Part shown: one piece after another, positions 8,579 to 18,598 of the stretch | How the letters are laid out: every line of letters begins with the position of its first letter | Position numbering within the stretch: the first letter of the stretch is position 1 | Assembly: GCF_001661345.1 (NCBI RefSeq) | Contig: NW_017962917.1 | Location: 248,001-312,000 of the forward strand | DNA from: Ascoidea rubescens DSM 1968 | Taxonomy: Eukaryota; Ascomycota; Saccharomycetes; Ascoideales; Ascoideaceae | Reading direction: 5' to 3' | DNA: 64,000 nucleotides | Program-made: the position numbers and the translations under genes | Notes under the pieces: model-generated | Database searches by the model: none | The model's input: only the letters and a program-made list of their open reading frames with translations | Told to the model about the DNA's origin: nothing

Positions 8579-11542
8579 ATGACAACTGCTATTCAAGACG
8601 AAATCGTTATCAATCAACCTGATAACACACCTAAACACGATATCAGTGACGACAATAACAGCCTCAATAAAAGCTCAGATCCCGATGAAAAATTAAATCA
8701 ATATTTCAATCCCGAAGTATTGTCTAGGGACAACAACCTATTTGTCCAAAACCACAACAAAATCATCTTTGGTAAGACTTCTGACAACAAAATCTTCCCG
8801 ATTCCTAAGACAAACGATATGGTCCAGACCTTGTTCAATCCCTTTATCAAAAAATCCTTAATTGATATCTTAAACGTAATTTTATTATCTTTAAATTTGA
8901 TTTTTTTATTTTTCTTTGAAAAATTTTTCGACTTTAATCCAAATTTTAAAATATACTTTTTCACTTTTTTTTACGTCTTTTGGAGATTTTCTTATAATCT
9001 AGGTATTGGTTATTTGCTATATAATCAGTCAAATTATAACTTCATCACCGATTATTTTGTCAAGAAAAATCTTTTTAATTATAATTATAAAGATACTCCT
9101 GACAATTTTATTCAGTCCTTTATTAGATCTCAATTAAGAACTAAGATCGGAAATAATTATAATTTATCTGAGCATCCAATCGAGTTCAATTCTTGGATCC
9201 TATTTAGACATTTGGTCGATTTAATCTTAATGCAAGATTTCACTGTTTATTGTTGTTTGGTTTATTCTGTTTATTCGAATTTAAATACCAATTTATTTGA
9301 ATCGACTTTGTTGGATTTTTTCAGACTAGTTATTGGGATATCCTTTATTTTATTCAACATTTGGGTTAAAGTTGACGCTCATAATATTGTCAAAGACTAT
9401 GCTTGGTACTGGGGTGATTTTTTCTTTTTGCAAGTTAATAACCATTTAATCTTCAATGGGGTTTTCAACATGTTTCCTCATCCAATGTATTCGATCGGTT
9501 ATATAGGTTACTATGGCTTTGCTTTATTAACTAAAAGTTACCTTATTTTATTCATCAGTATTTTCGCTCACTTGTTGCAATTTTTTTTCCTTTACTCAGT
9601 TGAAGAACCCCATATTAATAAAATTTACGGTGAACCAATATCAATTTCTTCAATTCAAATCAATAATATTGATAACAAAATCTTTAAAGTAAAACCTTTA
9701 TTAATCTTCAGTAATTTTAAAATTATTAGACCAAATGATTCCTTAACTGTTTTAATTATCTCATTGTTATCACTATTATCTTTTAATTCTATCAATAATA
9801 ATTTCCAACTATTTTTAATAACTTTGTCGGCAAAGTGTTTTTTCTCAATCCTTATTTTTTATATTCTTTCAAATCAATCAAAGAACCAAAGTTATTCAAG
9901 AATTTATCTTAAATACGATTTTACCTTAAATGACGCTTTTAATGATTGGTGTGTTTTTTACAACCTAGGTCACTTGGTTGTTTATACATTAACTTTTGTC
10001 TTGGCCTTTAAGGAATTGTTTTATAATAATATTACTACCACTAATAATAATAATAATAATAGCAATAATTTAATGGATTTCCCCTTAAGACTAACGATCG
10101 GTGTCTTTTTCATCATACTAAATTTAATTTGCAATAAATCAATTATCAATACACTTGGTTTATTTGGTTGGTTTTATGGTGATTTCTTCTTGCCCCTATC
10201 AAATTTCAGTCAGCCAAATTTAACAAGATCTGGAATTTATAGATATTTAAATAATCCTGAAAGATTACTAGGAATTTTGGCAATTTGGGGTCTAACCATT
10301 ATTACTTGGTCTCCATTTTTTTTCATTCTAGCAATGGTTTGGACTTTAAATCAAATTTTATTAATTAAATTTGTTGAAGAGCCTCATATGATCAAACTTT
10401 ATGGTGAACAACAAGTCTCACAAGATAGTGGAGTTTCAACTGAATTTAAAAAGATTTTACCTAAAATTGATGTTTTTGAAAAAATCAGAACTTATTCAAT
10501 GAGTCAAGATTTAAACAAAAATCCATCCTCTCAAATTAAAAGTGAAATTCAAAAAAATAACAAAAAAAATAATAAATCCATTATTAATAATAACAGTAAA
10601 AACTATGACCATGACACTGATATTGATAATGATTTTAGCGATATAATTGATAAAAAGCTTTTCATTTCCAAATCTAAAGATGAAGAATATTCAATTGAAT
10701 TTTTAAATATGAAAGTGAATCCAACTTCAAAATCATTATATATTAACGTTGGAGAACCAATTGTTATTAAATATAAAATTCCGATTGAACATGATATTAA
10801 AGACTGGATTGGATTATACAAGATTATTTCCACTTCAAAATCTAAACAAAAAACAATGATACCATCAAATGGACACTGGATTCCTGTTTTAAAGGATTCA
10901 TATAAGAATAAGAAAAATGAGAAAATTTCAAACTCATTGGGCGTGTTAATTGATAATATAATTGAAGAGGCAAATGATGAGAAAAAAAAGTATAAAATTG
11001 GGTACTTGAAATTTTATAATGAGTTCTTATATTTTGAAAAGGGAGTTTATGAATTAAGGTACCATAGAGATAGTTCACACTCAGTTTTAGTTATATCCAA
11101 ACCGTTTGAAATTAAGATTAAGAAAATTGAAATTCCAGGAAATAAGTTCAATCTTATACAACATAAAGATTTTGAAAAGATTGAGGATGAAGATATTAAT
11201 AAATTTCAACGAGATATTTTGAAATTGTTACAAAACTTATTTGTGACTGAGAATGAAAAGATTGATATTAGTAATGTAATTGAAAGTGATTATTTATTAA
11301 ATTTTAATAATCAAAATTTCATTGAGTTGATTGAACAAATTATTAATACGAATAACTTAATTTATGATAGTGATGAGATTAGGGAAAAACTTGACAAGTT
11401 TTTAAAGAAAATGAGTAATCTCATTGAGGATTCGACAAATATTGAGATTTCCAATGAAGTTTTAATTAAAGATAAAACATTGAATAATTTGTGCAATAGA
11501 TTGATTGTTATTAAGAAAGTTTTGAATGATTTGTCCAAGTGA
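8579..11542 (+). CDS. CHO2: Phosphatidylethanolamine N-methyltransferase
   Basis: Cho2 carries out the first methylation of phosphatidylethanolamine with S-adenosylmethionine in the ER, on the route to phosphatidylcholine. The 987-residue product (869 in S. cerevisiae) has the two-half layout of the family. Each half has several hydrophobic helices and a paired signature: FPHPMYSIGYIGYYG near residue 299 followed by VEEPHINKIYGE near 341, and GIYRYLNNPERLLGIL near 551 followed by VEEPHMIKLYGE near 598. After residue about 620 comes an Asn/Lys-rich linker and a soluble C-terminal domain. The first in-frame ATG is used; it follows a leader with a TATA box and UASINO elements, which supports the call. 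No frame problems. Confidence 0.96.
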   Translation: MTTAIQDEIVINQPDNTPKHDISDDNNSLNKSSDPDEKLNQYFNPEVLSRDNNLFVQNHNKIIFGKTSDNKIFPIPKTNDMVQTLFNPFIKKSLIDILNVILLSLNLIFLFFFEKFFDFNPNFKIYFFTFFYVFWRFSYNLGIGYLLYNQSNYNFITDYFVKKNLFNYNYKDTPDNFIQSFIRSQLRTKIGNNYNLSEHPIEFNSWILFRHLVDLILMQDFTVYCCLVYSVYSNLNTNLFESTLLDFFRLVIGISFILFNIWVKVDAHNIVKDYAWYWGDFFFLQVNNHLIFNGVFNMFPHPMYSIGYIGYYGFALLTKSYLILFISIFAHLLQFFFLYSVEEPHINKIYGEPISISSIQINNIDNKIFKVKPLLIFSNFKIIRPNDSLTVLIISLLSLLSFNSINNNFQLFLITLSAKCFFSILIFYILSNQSKNQSYSRIYLKYDFTLNDAFNDWCVFYNLGHLVVYTLTFVLAFKELFYNNITTTNNNNNNSNNLMDFPLRLTIGVFFIILNLICNKSIINTLGLFGWFYGDFFLPLSNFSQPNLTRSGIYRYLNNPERLLGILAIWGLTIITWSPFFFILAMVWTLNQILLIKFVEEPHMIKLYGEQQVSQDSGVSTEFKKILPKIDVFEKIRTYSMSQDLNKNPSSQIKSEIQKNNKKNNKSIINNNSKNYDHDTDIDNDFSDIIDKKLFISKSKDEEYSIEFLNMKVNPTSKSLYINVGEPIVIKYKIPIEHDIKDWIGLYKIISTSKSKQKTMIPSNGHWIPVLKDSYKNKKNEKISNSLGVLIDNIIEEANDEKKKYKIGYLKFYNEFLYFEKGVYELRYHRDSSHSVLVISKPFEIKIKKIEIPGNKFNLIQHKDFEKIEDEDINKFQRDILKLLQNLFVTENEKIDISNVIESDYLLNFNNQNFIELIEQIINTNNLIYDSDEIREKLDKFLKKMSNLIEDSTNIEISNEVLIKDKTLNNLCNRLIVIKKVLNDLSK

Positions 11543-11769
11543 GGAGGGTAGTATTGTAATTGAGTTACTTTTATAAAATCAAATTTAGTGTATATATACA
11601 AACAGTTAATAGTGTTTTTTTTTTGTTTTATTTATGTTAAAATTTTGCTAAACTATGTCTAAATTATGTTTAAATTATGTCTAAATTCTTTTAATTTATA
11701 TACTTTTTTTTAGTTAGATAACTATTATTTGGATTATATTTTTGATTTCATTTTAAATTGATTGAAGGA

Positions 11770-13074
11770 TTAGTCATTAGTAAAGACGTGTAATTTACTG
11801 ATTGGGCCATCTTTTTTTTTTTTACAAACAAATATTACATCTTTTGAGATTTTGATGTAATGAACTTCTTCAAATACTTTTTTCAATCTTGAATTGATTA
11901 GTTGGTCTTCGTTGGAAGAGCAGAGTCTAGCAACGAAGGAGCCATTTTGTTTCAAGATGTCTATGGCAAGAAGCAAAGCAGCATCGAATAGGTCAACAGT
12001 TTTGTAAATGTTGTCGATTAGTAGGGGAGGAAACGTTCTGAGGTTCAGGCTTGGATCAGTTACTGTTGTGCTCCAATATTTATAAGTGTCTTGATCCCAT
12101 GGAGAATTTAAATCGCTGAGGATGAGGTCAACTGGAAATTGTGGTTTTTCCTGAACTGTTTCCTGAATTGTTTCTTGATTCAGTTGTTGAGTTTTTTCAT
12201 GAAGATTTTTATTATACTTTTGATTGGATTCATGAATTGATTCTTGATTGATTATTTTTTGAATTGATTCTTGTTGAATTTTTTCATTTGCTTTTTCAAT
12301 AGGGGGATCATTTATATTAATTTTGTCTAGATTTGATAAAAAGTTGCGAAAATCGGGGTCAATTTCAAATTCCAAATCTATTACCAGGTTATTATCATTG
12401 GGAACTGAATCAATCAGCTCATTATTGGCATCATCGTAGTTAGATTCATTAATTGAAAATGAGTCTGATTGGTTATTAGTGTTGGTACTTTTAAGACTGC
12501 TAATATTATTGATAATGTTATAAGTTTGATCAGTGATGTCAATTGACTGTTCCATATCTATGTAGCTCTTTGGCTGAATTGGGTCATCTTTGATGTTAGC
12601 CAACTGATTTCTTAGTTCTGTTTCACTGTATAAAAAGAAGTTTTTAATTGACAAATGAAGGTGTTTTGAGAAGATATTGCCTTGGATAGCAGATGCACCA
12701 TTTGGAGGTTGACTTGGTAGGATATCGACGCCTAGAATTTTAGCATTGTTTATACTTTCAAAGGTGTCAGTGCTTGGATTGAAATATTTAGTCTTTTGAA
12801 TTGCTAGTTTGGTCCAAGTGCCTGGAGCAAAGCCCAAATCGACGATATTCTGGCCAGGAAAGAAGAAATCGAATTTGTTATTGAGAGTGTTTAGAAGGTT
12901 GTAGGAATCCAAAGACTTTTCTGAAATCGACAGTGGTTTTGTAGTGGGCGAAGAAGGAGAGGCAGGAGCAGAAGTAGAGCTGGAAAATGAGGATGTGCTC
13001 ATAGAAAGGGCTCTTTTGAAATCAAAAAGAATAAGAGAATTTGCAAGATATTTTACATTCTGCAAACGAAACAT
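11770..13074 (-). CDS. Mrm2-like (FtsJ/RrmJ family) mitochondrial methyltransferase, catalytic residues altered
   Basis: The family adds a 2'-O-methyl group to the peptidyl-transferase centre of mitochondrial large-subunit rRNA. The 434-residue product opens with a basic, Ser-rich presequence fit for mitochondria. The SAM motif VDLGFAPGTWTKLA lies near residue 76, followed by LGVDILPSQPPNGASAIQGNI, which is typical of fungal Mrm2. A low-complexity insert (Asn, Asp, Gln, Glu) at about 185-310 separates this from LILSDLNSPW near 317. Compared with the family KDKE tetrad, the first Lys position reads SYNLL (Asn), the second reads SFVARLC (Arg) and the Glu position reads SKDVIF (Asp); only the Asp of LSD is kept. 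It may be a divergent or inactive member. Its 3' end is 227 bp from the CHO2 stop, tail to tail. Confidence 0.75.
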   Translation of the reverse strand: MFRLQNVKYLANSLILFDFKRALSMSTSSFSSSTSAPASPSSPTTKPLSISEKSLDSYNLLNTLNNKFDFFFPGQNIVDLGFAPGTWTKLAIQKTKYFNPSTDTFESINNAKILGVDILPSQPPNGASAIQGNIFSKHLHLSIKNFFLYSETELRNQLANIKDDPIQPKSYIDMEQSIDITDQTYNIINNISSLKSTNTNNQSDSFSINESNYDDANNELIDSVPNDNNLVIDLEFEIDPDFRNFLSNLDKININDPPIEKANEKIQQESIQKIINQESIHESNQKYNKNLHEKTQQLNQETIQETVQEKPQFPVDLILSDLNSPWDQDTYKYWSTTVTDPSLNLRTFPPLLIDNIYKTVDLFDAALLLAIDILKQNGSFVARLCSSNEDQLINSRLKKVFEEVHYIKISKDVIFVCKKKKDGPISKLHVFTND

Positions 13075-14387
13075 AGCGTCGATGGATATGATTATATTTC
13101 TATTCCAAAAGCAAGCGATGAAAAATCAGATAAGACGACCAAATTGGGAATCGGGAAAAAAGAAAAAAAAAAAGAGCTAAAGTTACCCGTTTGCGCGGCT
13201 CCACGCATTCTAATGCACTCTCACGCAGGTACTTAAGAAGCTTGTATCCACCTGCTGGGATCAAAATCTGAGAACAATACGCTTGAAATTGAATAAGCCT
13301 TGTTTCGCATCAGAACGGAAATACGTAATAAGTAGCATCATCCCTGCAGGTGTGGGAGAGGGTTGAGCAAACACAAAGCGTTTGCTGGAAAGACATGTGA
13401 CAAGACACCCTACGGGCAGTTTTCTTGTTGGGAAAGCATAAAACGGTAAGGAATGGCTGCTGAGATGCTGCTGGATTTAGGACTGGAAGTGTTCTGATCA
13501 TTTCAGCTCAGGCTCGAATTCAGAAGTACAATGTCAGAATTCCGATGGAGTTGGTGACCCGCCAGCAGTTGTCCCAGCAAATTCAATACGCACACCTTCT
13601 GATTGGTCTCGGTGTAAAGCTTCCAGAAAACTGCTCACAACATATGTCTTTCCCGTTGGGTCGTGCGAGCGCCAGTGTTATTAATAACCACTGGCGGACT
13701 GCTCTTGCGTCCCCCAGAGCTGGATAAAAAGACAGCCCCGGCTCACGCTGCCGAGGGCGCCCGCAAGAGAGGAGTAACGCGTGCAAAGCACGTGCTAAAC
13801 GTGCACGCACCGGCTGGCACCGCGCAGCAAGCAACCCAAGCATTCAGGGCCGTGAGATGCCGGCGCGCGCACAACGGGGCCCGCGGATGTGTCCGACTGA
13901 GGCGGGATGTGTCCGTCTGCGGAAGGTTTATGTCCGGGTGCAGCGGGTGCAGCGGGCGACACGCATCACAGCTGCACCGGATCCACAATAGAGAAAGTTT
14001 CCTTCGCACTGGATTTTCTTTTGCGGCCCTTATGTTGGTCAGTTTTGTTTACTCTTATCCAGAAATCATATTAAACACTTTCGTTTTCCTTTCTGTTTCT
14101 CTTTTTTTCACCAACTGCTGTGATCTAAAGTGTTTGGGTTTTCGTTCTACAATTTCTCAGAATTTCACTCAAATCGCTCACTTTTTTACGAGTTTTCTAT
14201 TCAGTCAAACCTGTCCTTTTCATCGCCAGATTATTTCATTTGAATCTCGCTATCTCCCCAGTTATCTTGATCCACTATAAAGCTACCTTACTTACCTTCG
14301 ACTGCTCCAACCATTCCATCCATTCTCTTAGATTCTTTTTCAAATCTTCTGGAAGTCGTCTTATTTCTTTTTCTTCTCAGATGCAAC
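13075..14387. other. Divergent promoter region with a GC-rich island
   Basis: A 1.3-kb gap between two divergent genes. Most is of ordinary composition, but about 13,540-13,990 is markedly GC-rich for this genome, with CACGTG at about 13,788 and several GTGCACG-like and CGGATGTGTCCG-like words (for example GATGTGTCCG repeated near 13,885 and 13,906). Open frames there on both strands are long only because of the GC content and show no domain. After the island, pyrimidine-rich DNA leads to the velvet start. The long, structured upstream region suggests complex control of the velvet gene. Confidence 0.5.
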
Positions 14388-16060
14388 ATGCCTAAATCCT
14401 CAAAATACAACATTCAACCCTTGCCCCAATCTGCCTTTAAGGTCACTGAGGCCAAATATAAACTAAACATAATTCAACAACCTAAACAAGCAAGAGCTGT
14501 AGGCTCCTCAAAACAATGTATGTATTATCTCATGAATCGATTCCTTTTCGGATAAACCTAATTGATCTCCTTCAACCCCAATTTCATTTTTATTTCCTTT
14601 TGTCTAACAAATCTTATTTCTCTTTCATTTTCCTTTTGCTTTCAATAGTTTCAGGTCGAAGAACAATAGATCCCTCCCCAGTATTAACTGTTTCTCTAAT
14701 CAACCAGGATGGTGAAAATGTCGTTGATCATTCCATCAATTTCTTGATCTGTACTGTCTCCTGCGACTCAATCCCAGATAACGATTCCTCCACCGCAGAT
14801 AACAACAGTAATATCAACAACAGTAATATTGACAACACTGGCAATGACAATAATGCCAGTACCATTAATCCCAATGATAAAAACGATAAAACAATAAAAA
14901 AGAGAAAAGTATCTGAATCTCTAACTAAAAAAAAAGAAAATGCTTTAATTGGCACCACTTCTGTCTCTGCTAACATCTTGAACTCAAAGAATATCTCAAA
15001 TCTAAGTAAATTAAGCAATATAGATGCTATTTTTAATAACCAAAAAATTCTAAATACTTTAGCAAACGACTCAAATAACCTTAAAGCCTTCTTTGTCTTT
15101 AGTAATCTATCAATAAGAATCGAGGGAAAATATAAACTAATATTTAAATTGTATGAATTTCCCTTGAACAATTCGATATCAAATTCAAATAACTCTCCTT
15201 CCTCCTCCTCCTCCTCCTCTTCTTCACTTTCATCATCTTCTTCATCCTCCGGCCCTCCACAGAAATTATTCTTTAGAGATTCAATAGAAAGTGATATAAT
15301 AACTGTTTATGCTCCAAAACACTTTCCAGGCCTCCAGCCTTCCCCAATTTTAGCCCATAGATTGAAAAATATAGGAACTAAAATTAGAGTAAGAAAGGTC
15401 TCATCCTCAAAAAGAAAATTATCAAACAATAATGAATTACCAAATAATTCAATCAATAACTCAGAAGTTCAAAATCCTCTCACTCAAAATGACCCCTCAG
15501 AAACTCTACCTGATTCTTCTTCCTTTTCCTCTCCTTCCTCTTCCTCTTTCCAACCTCTACCCAACAGAAATAATACTTTGCACTCTTCCAATGACCAAAA
15601 AAACCCATATTCTTCTCCACATTTTCATCCACCTCCTGCTTTTTCCTCAACTCCCTCGAATTATTCACAACTTTATTCTTCAAATTATCTTTCCAATTAT
15701 TCCTTAAATTATCCTCCAAATACTCTCCCACCTTCTCTTCCCTTCTATCTAAATCAATCTCCTTCAATTTATGGAAATTCCTCATCAAATAATTTCATTT
15801 CTTACAACTTTTCTAATGATTCTAATCACAAAATCAGTCCAACTAAATCAATTAGTTCCAGTACTACTCAAAATACTATAAAAACTTCTACAAAAGATAA
15901 CATAAATCCAATGGATTTAAATTTTCAAGTAGAAAATTTCAATCGTCAAAAGCAAAATCAAAAGCAAAATCAAAAGCAAAATCAAAAGCAAGATCAAAAG
16001 CAAGATCAAAATCAAGATCAAAAGCAAGACCATGATCGGAATCAGTTAAATAATAATTAA
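14388..16060 (+). CDS. Velvet-domain transcription regulator (VosA/VelB-like), one intron
   Basis: Velvet proteins are NF-kappaB-like DNA-binding regulators of fungal development and secondary metabolism. Exon 1 (14388-14517) encodes the domain start, YKLNIIQQPKQARAVGSSKQ. An intron begins GTATGT at 14518, has a branch-like CTAAC near 14,605 and ends at TAG 14648 or CAG 14654; both keep the frame and lead to RRTIDPSPVLTVSL. The rest of the domain follows: LICTVSCD, a disordered insert, LIGTTSVSANIL, FFVFSNLSIRIEGKYKLIF, a Ser-run insert, then TVYAPKHFPGLQPSPILAH and IGTKIRVRK. These match the velvet fold in order. The C-terminal third is Asn/Ser/Pro-rich and ends in repeated KQNQ units from a 12-bp minisatellite (about 15,945-16,030). 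The alternative ATG at 14381 stops after four codons. Confidence 0.9.
14518..14648 (+). other. Intron of the velvet gene
   Basis: The 5' splice site is GTATGT, there is a CTAAC branch-like sequence near 14,605, and the pyrimidine-rich 3' end reads TTTCAATAG with a second AG six bases on (CAG at 14654). Removing either form joins the two halves of the velvet signature in frame. The frame that runs through the intron breaks the domain, so splicing is needed. Confidence 0.8.
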
Positions 16061-16624
16061 TTAAAAATATTAAATTAACATTAAACTAAATTTCAATTGT
16101 TTTATATTAAAGTTTCCCTATATTTTATATTTCATATTTCTTATTCCATATTTCATATCTATCACCTTCTCTTCATTTTTCCTTTTTCTTCATTCTTCAT
16201 ATTTCTTTTCTTCACTTTTTATAAATCATTCATAATATTTTTGTTGGTCTTTTTTTCTATTCTTTTTATTTTTGTTGGTCTTTTTTTTCTATTCTTTTTT
16301 CGGCTTTCGTAATTTGTTATTTTGATTTTTAGTATAATGGTTGTTTTATTTCAAATATCATCTTTCCATTGTTTTTATTTATTATTTATATATATTTTTT
16401 CTTTTCCTTTCTCTTTAGCTTCTCAATTTATAGACTGATCGAATACTTTAAAAAAACAATAAAATAAAATTAACATGACAATAAAAAAAAAATCAAAATC
16501 AAAATCAAAATCAAAATAAAAATTAATGCTTTAATATTTAATCATACATTAACTTAAATTTAAAAACGTGGGTATCTTCTTGAATTTATACTCTGTAATA
16601 TAACCCTGAAACATTAGCTTATTA
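16061..16624. other. Convergent intergenic region with short repeats
   Basis: The 3' regions of the velvet and GUP1 genes meet here. It contains T/C-rich tracts, a duplicated ~30-bp unit (TTTTTGTTGGTCTTTTTT at about 16,240 and 16,270) and a hexanucleotide AAAATC repeat at about 16,488-16,517. Nothing coding is visible. Confidence 0.5.
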
Positions 16625-18391
16625 TCAACATTTAACATCGACCCCATGTCTTTTTTCGTGCTCTCTCAACTCAAACATTACTTGAACTGCAATAAATAAG
16701 CATATTGTCGAGATTATCGTAAACTGAACACCATATATTGAGGTGAACATATCACTCAACAATTTTTTGGTTCCTTCATTACCCAAACAAAATCCAAATA
16801 AATTGGCTATCATCATCAACCATATATTCACTACTGCACCAATCCCACAAATAAATCTATACCAACGATGATTTTGAATTAATGGTTTTAAATAAACATT
16901 GCACAGTATTTCAGGAATTAAGAATAATACAATCATCCAACCCCAAAATAATAACCTTAGTTGAATATCATGCCAAATTGCAACAAATGTGAAAACCGCT
17001 AAAGATGTTAAAATTCTGGATTTTGATCCACCTAAAGGAATATAAATGTACCTTAAAATCCATTTATTAAAGGATCTGTGCCATGCTCTCCAAAATGCTA
17101 GAGCAGAGTAGTTATTACAAACACATCTTAACATGTTTTCTGGAGGATCAATGCCATCTAATAAAGCCCAAAGACGGAAAAATCTCCAGGGCATTAACAA
17201 TTTTAACCAAATGATATTTAAATTGAAAAATCCAATCATTGAGATCTCAAAGGGCGTATCATTAATCCAGGCTTTTCTTTTAGCAATGGCAACAACGTAA
17301 ATGTAATGAAGAATAAGCTCCATTGTTAATATACAAAAGACAAATCTTATTGCATATCTGATAACAAACTTCAAATTCAAAGTTGGTAATCTATGAAATG
17401 ACTGATAAGTAAAATCGTTAAAGGTTATAATTGGGCCAGCAATAAACAATGGGGTATAAAGAACATATGACAAATAATTTGAAAAGCTATATTGAGACAA
17501 GTCCAATGGAGCATTTGTTCTTAACCTTTCATTTGTTAATAATTCGGGATTTTCAATTTCAATTCTAGATTTATCGATTTTACTTGTATTTAATTTTAGA
17601 TTATTATTTATTTCAGTCATTCTATTATAATAGTCTAAATTAAAACTTAACATTTTTAATAAAACGAAATTAAAGAATACATCCCATCTTTCAATAATAC
17701 CTTTGAAGGAATCAAGTGGAGATAAAAAGGATAACATTGACCCAAATCGAACTGATCTAAATTTATCATTCACAAATAAAGTCGAAATGCCATAAATCCA
17801 CAATATTAATATGCCGACACTTTTATAGGTAAAAGTTGAATTGAAAATTTTATTGCTGTCATTCTTATTATCAAGATAAATGAACAGTCTACCAATGAAG
17901 TAATTGATTAATAAATGAACAAAAATTTTCAAAAAGTTGCAGCCATAAAGTGCAATCATAACTAGAGAACCAAATACTAAATCATAGAGATTTCTCCTAG
18001 TCGATATAAAAAACTGAAAAACTATTCTTAAACATAGATGAGATACTGCTAAAATAGACAAAAGCCAAAAGTTGTCTCTGAAAAATCTGTATTGAGAATC
18101 GGAATTGTCCACTTTTCTTCCAAATATCCAACCATCAGATAGCAAATTTTGATAGTAAATGTAGTTCTGATTGTCTGCTCTGGATATTTTTATCGCAGTT
18201 GCAAACATATAAGACACCGCTACAACAACAACAAGATAATAAAACTTAAACTCTAGGGTGTTCCATCTCGAGGGAGTCGACGTGGCAATGATCTTTTGCT
18301 TCTTGACAGACTGAACAATTGAAGGAGATAGTCTTGAGTCAGCACTCAGAAGAACAAATAGGTCGCTGAAGAAAAAAGAGACGTGGTTCAT
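16625..18391 (-). CDS. GUP1: Membrane-bound O-acyltransferase, GPI-anchor remodelling
   Basis: Gup1 is an ER multi-pass MBOAT enzyme that adds a very-long-chain fatty acid to the lyso form of the GPI anchor. The product is 588 residues (560 in S. cerevisiae) with many membrane helices. The MBOAT signature FWRAWHRSFNKWILRYIYIPLGG is near residue 430 and the second conserved His is in FVAIWHDIQLRLLFW near 470. Both catalytic-region residues (Asn/His region and His) are present. The ATG at 18391 is the first in frame and gives an N-terminal cytosolic or lumenal tail before the first helix near residue 50. Its upstream region is only the 207 bp to the stop of BRN1, on the same strand. Confidence 0.93.
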   Translation of the reverse strand: MNHVSFFFSDLFVLLSADSRLSPSIVQSVKKQKIIATSTPSRWNTLEFKFYYLVVVVAVSYMFATAIKISRADNQNYIYYQNLLSDGWIFGRKVDNSDSQYRFFRDNFWLLSILAVSHLCLRIVFQFFISTRRNLYDLVFGSLVMIALYGCNFLKIFVHLLINYFIGRLFIYLDNKNDSNKIFNSTFTYKSVGILILWIYGISTLFVNDKFRSVRFGSMLSFLSPLDSFKGIIERWDVFFNFVLLKMLSFNLDYYNRMTEINNNLKLNTSKIDKSRIEIENPELLTNERLRTNAPLDLSQYSFSNYLSYVLYTPLFIAGPIITFNDFTYQSFHRLPTLNLKFVIRYAIRFVFCILTMELILHYIYVVAIAKRKAWINDTPFEISMIGFFNLNIIWLKLLMPWRFFRLWALLDGIDPPENMLRCVCNNYSALAFWRAWHRSFNKWILRYIYIPLGGSKSRILTSLAVFTFVAIWHDIQLRLLFWGWMIVLFLIPEILCNVYLKPLIQNHRWYRFICGIGAVVNIWLMMIANLFGFCLGNEGTKKLLSDMFTSIYGVQFTIISTICLFIAVQVMFELREHEKRHGVDVKC

Positions 18392-18598
18392 GTTCTGATT
18401 GCAGAGATTGAAAAGGCTGGAAACTCAGCAGCTTTTTTCGAAATGCACAGCACATCCCAGACCCCGTTTTTACGAGATCCCGATTCAGCGGTCTTGTCGC
18501 CCAAACGGGACGCAGATATAATCAACGAGGGTCTGGCGAATCACAACCAAAGCAGATTCAGCAGAGAGGCAATGGGTTATTCAGGGCTGGATTGCAGC

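Noticed and set aside
13545-14280. Overlapping open frames on both strands in the GC-rich island
   Set aside because: Long only because of low stop frequency in GC-rich DNA; compositions are Arg/Ala/Cys-rich with no domain.
14281-14310. U1-snRNA-like CTTACTTACCTT word
   Set aside because: Only the short word matches; nothing downstream resembles an snRNA, and it sits just before the velvet start.
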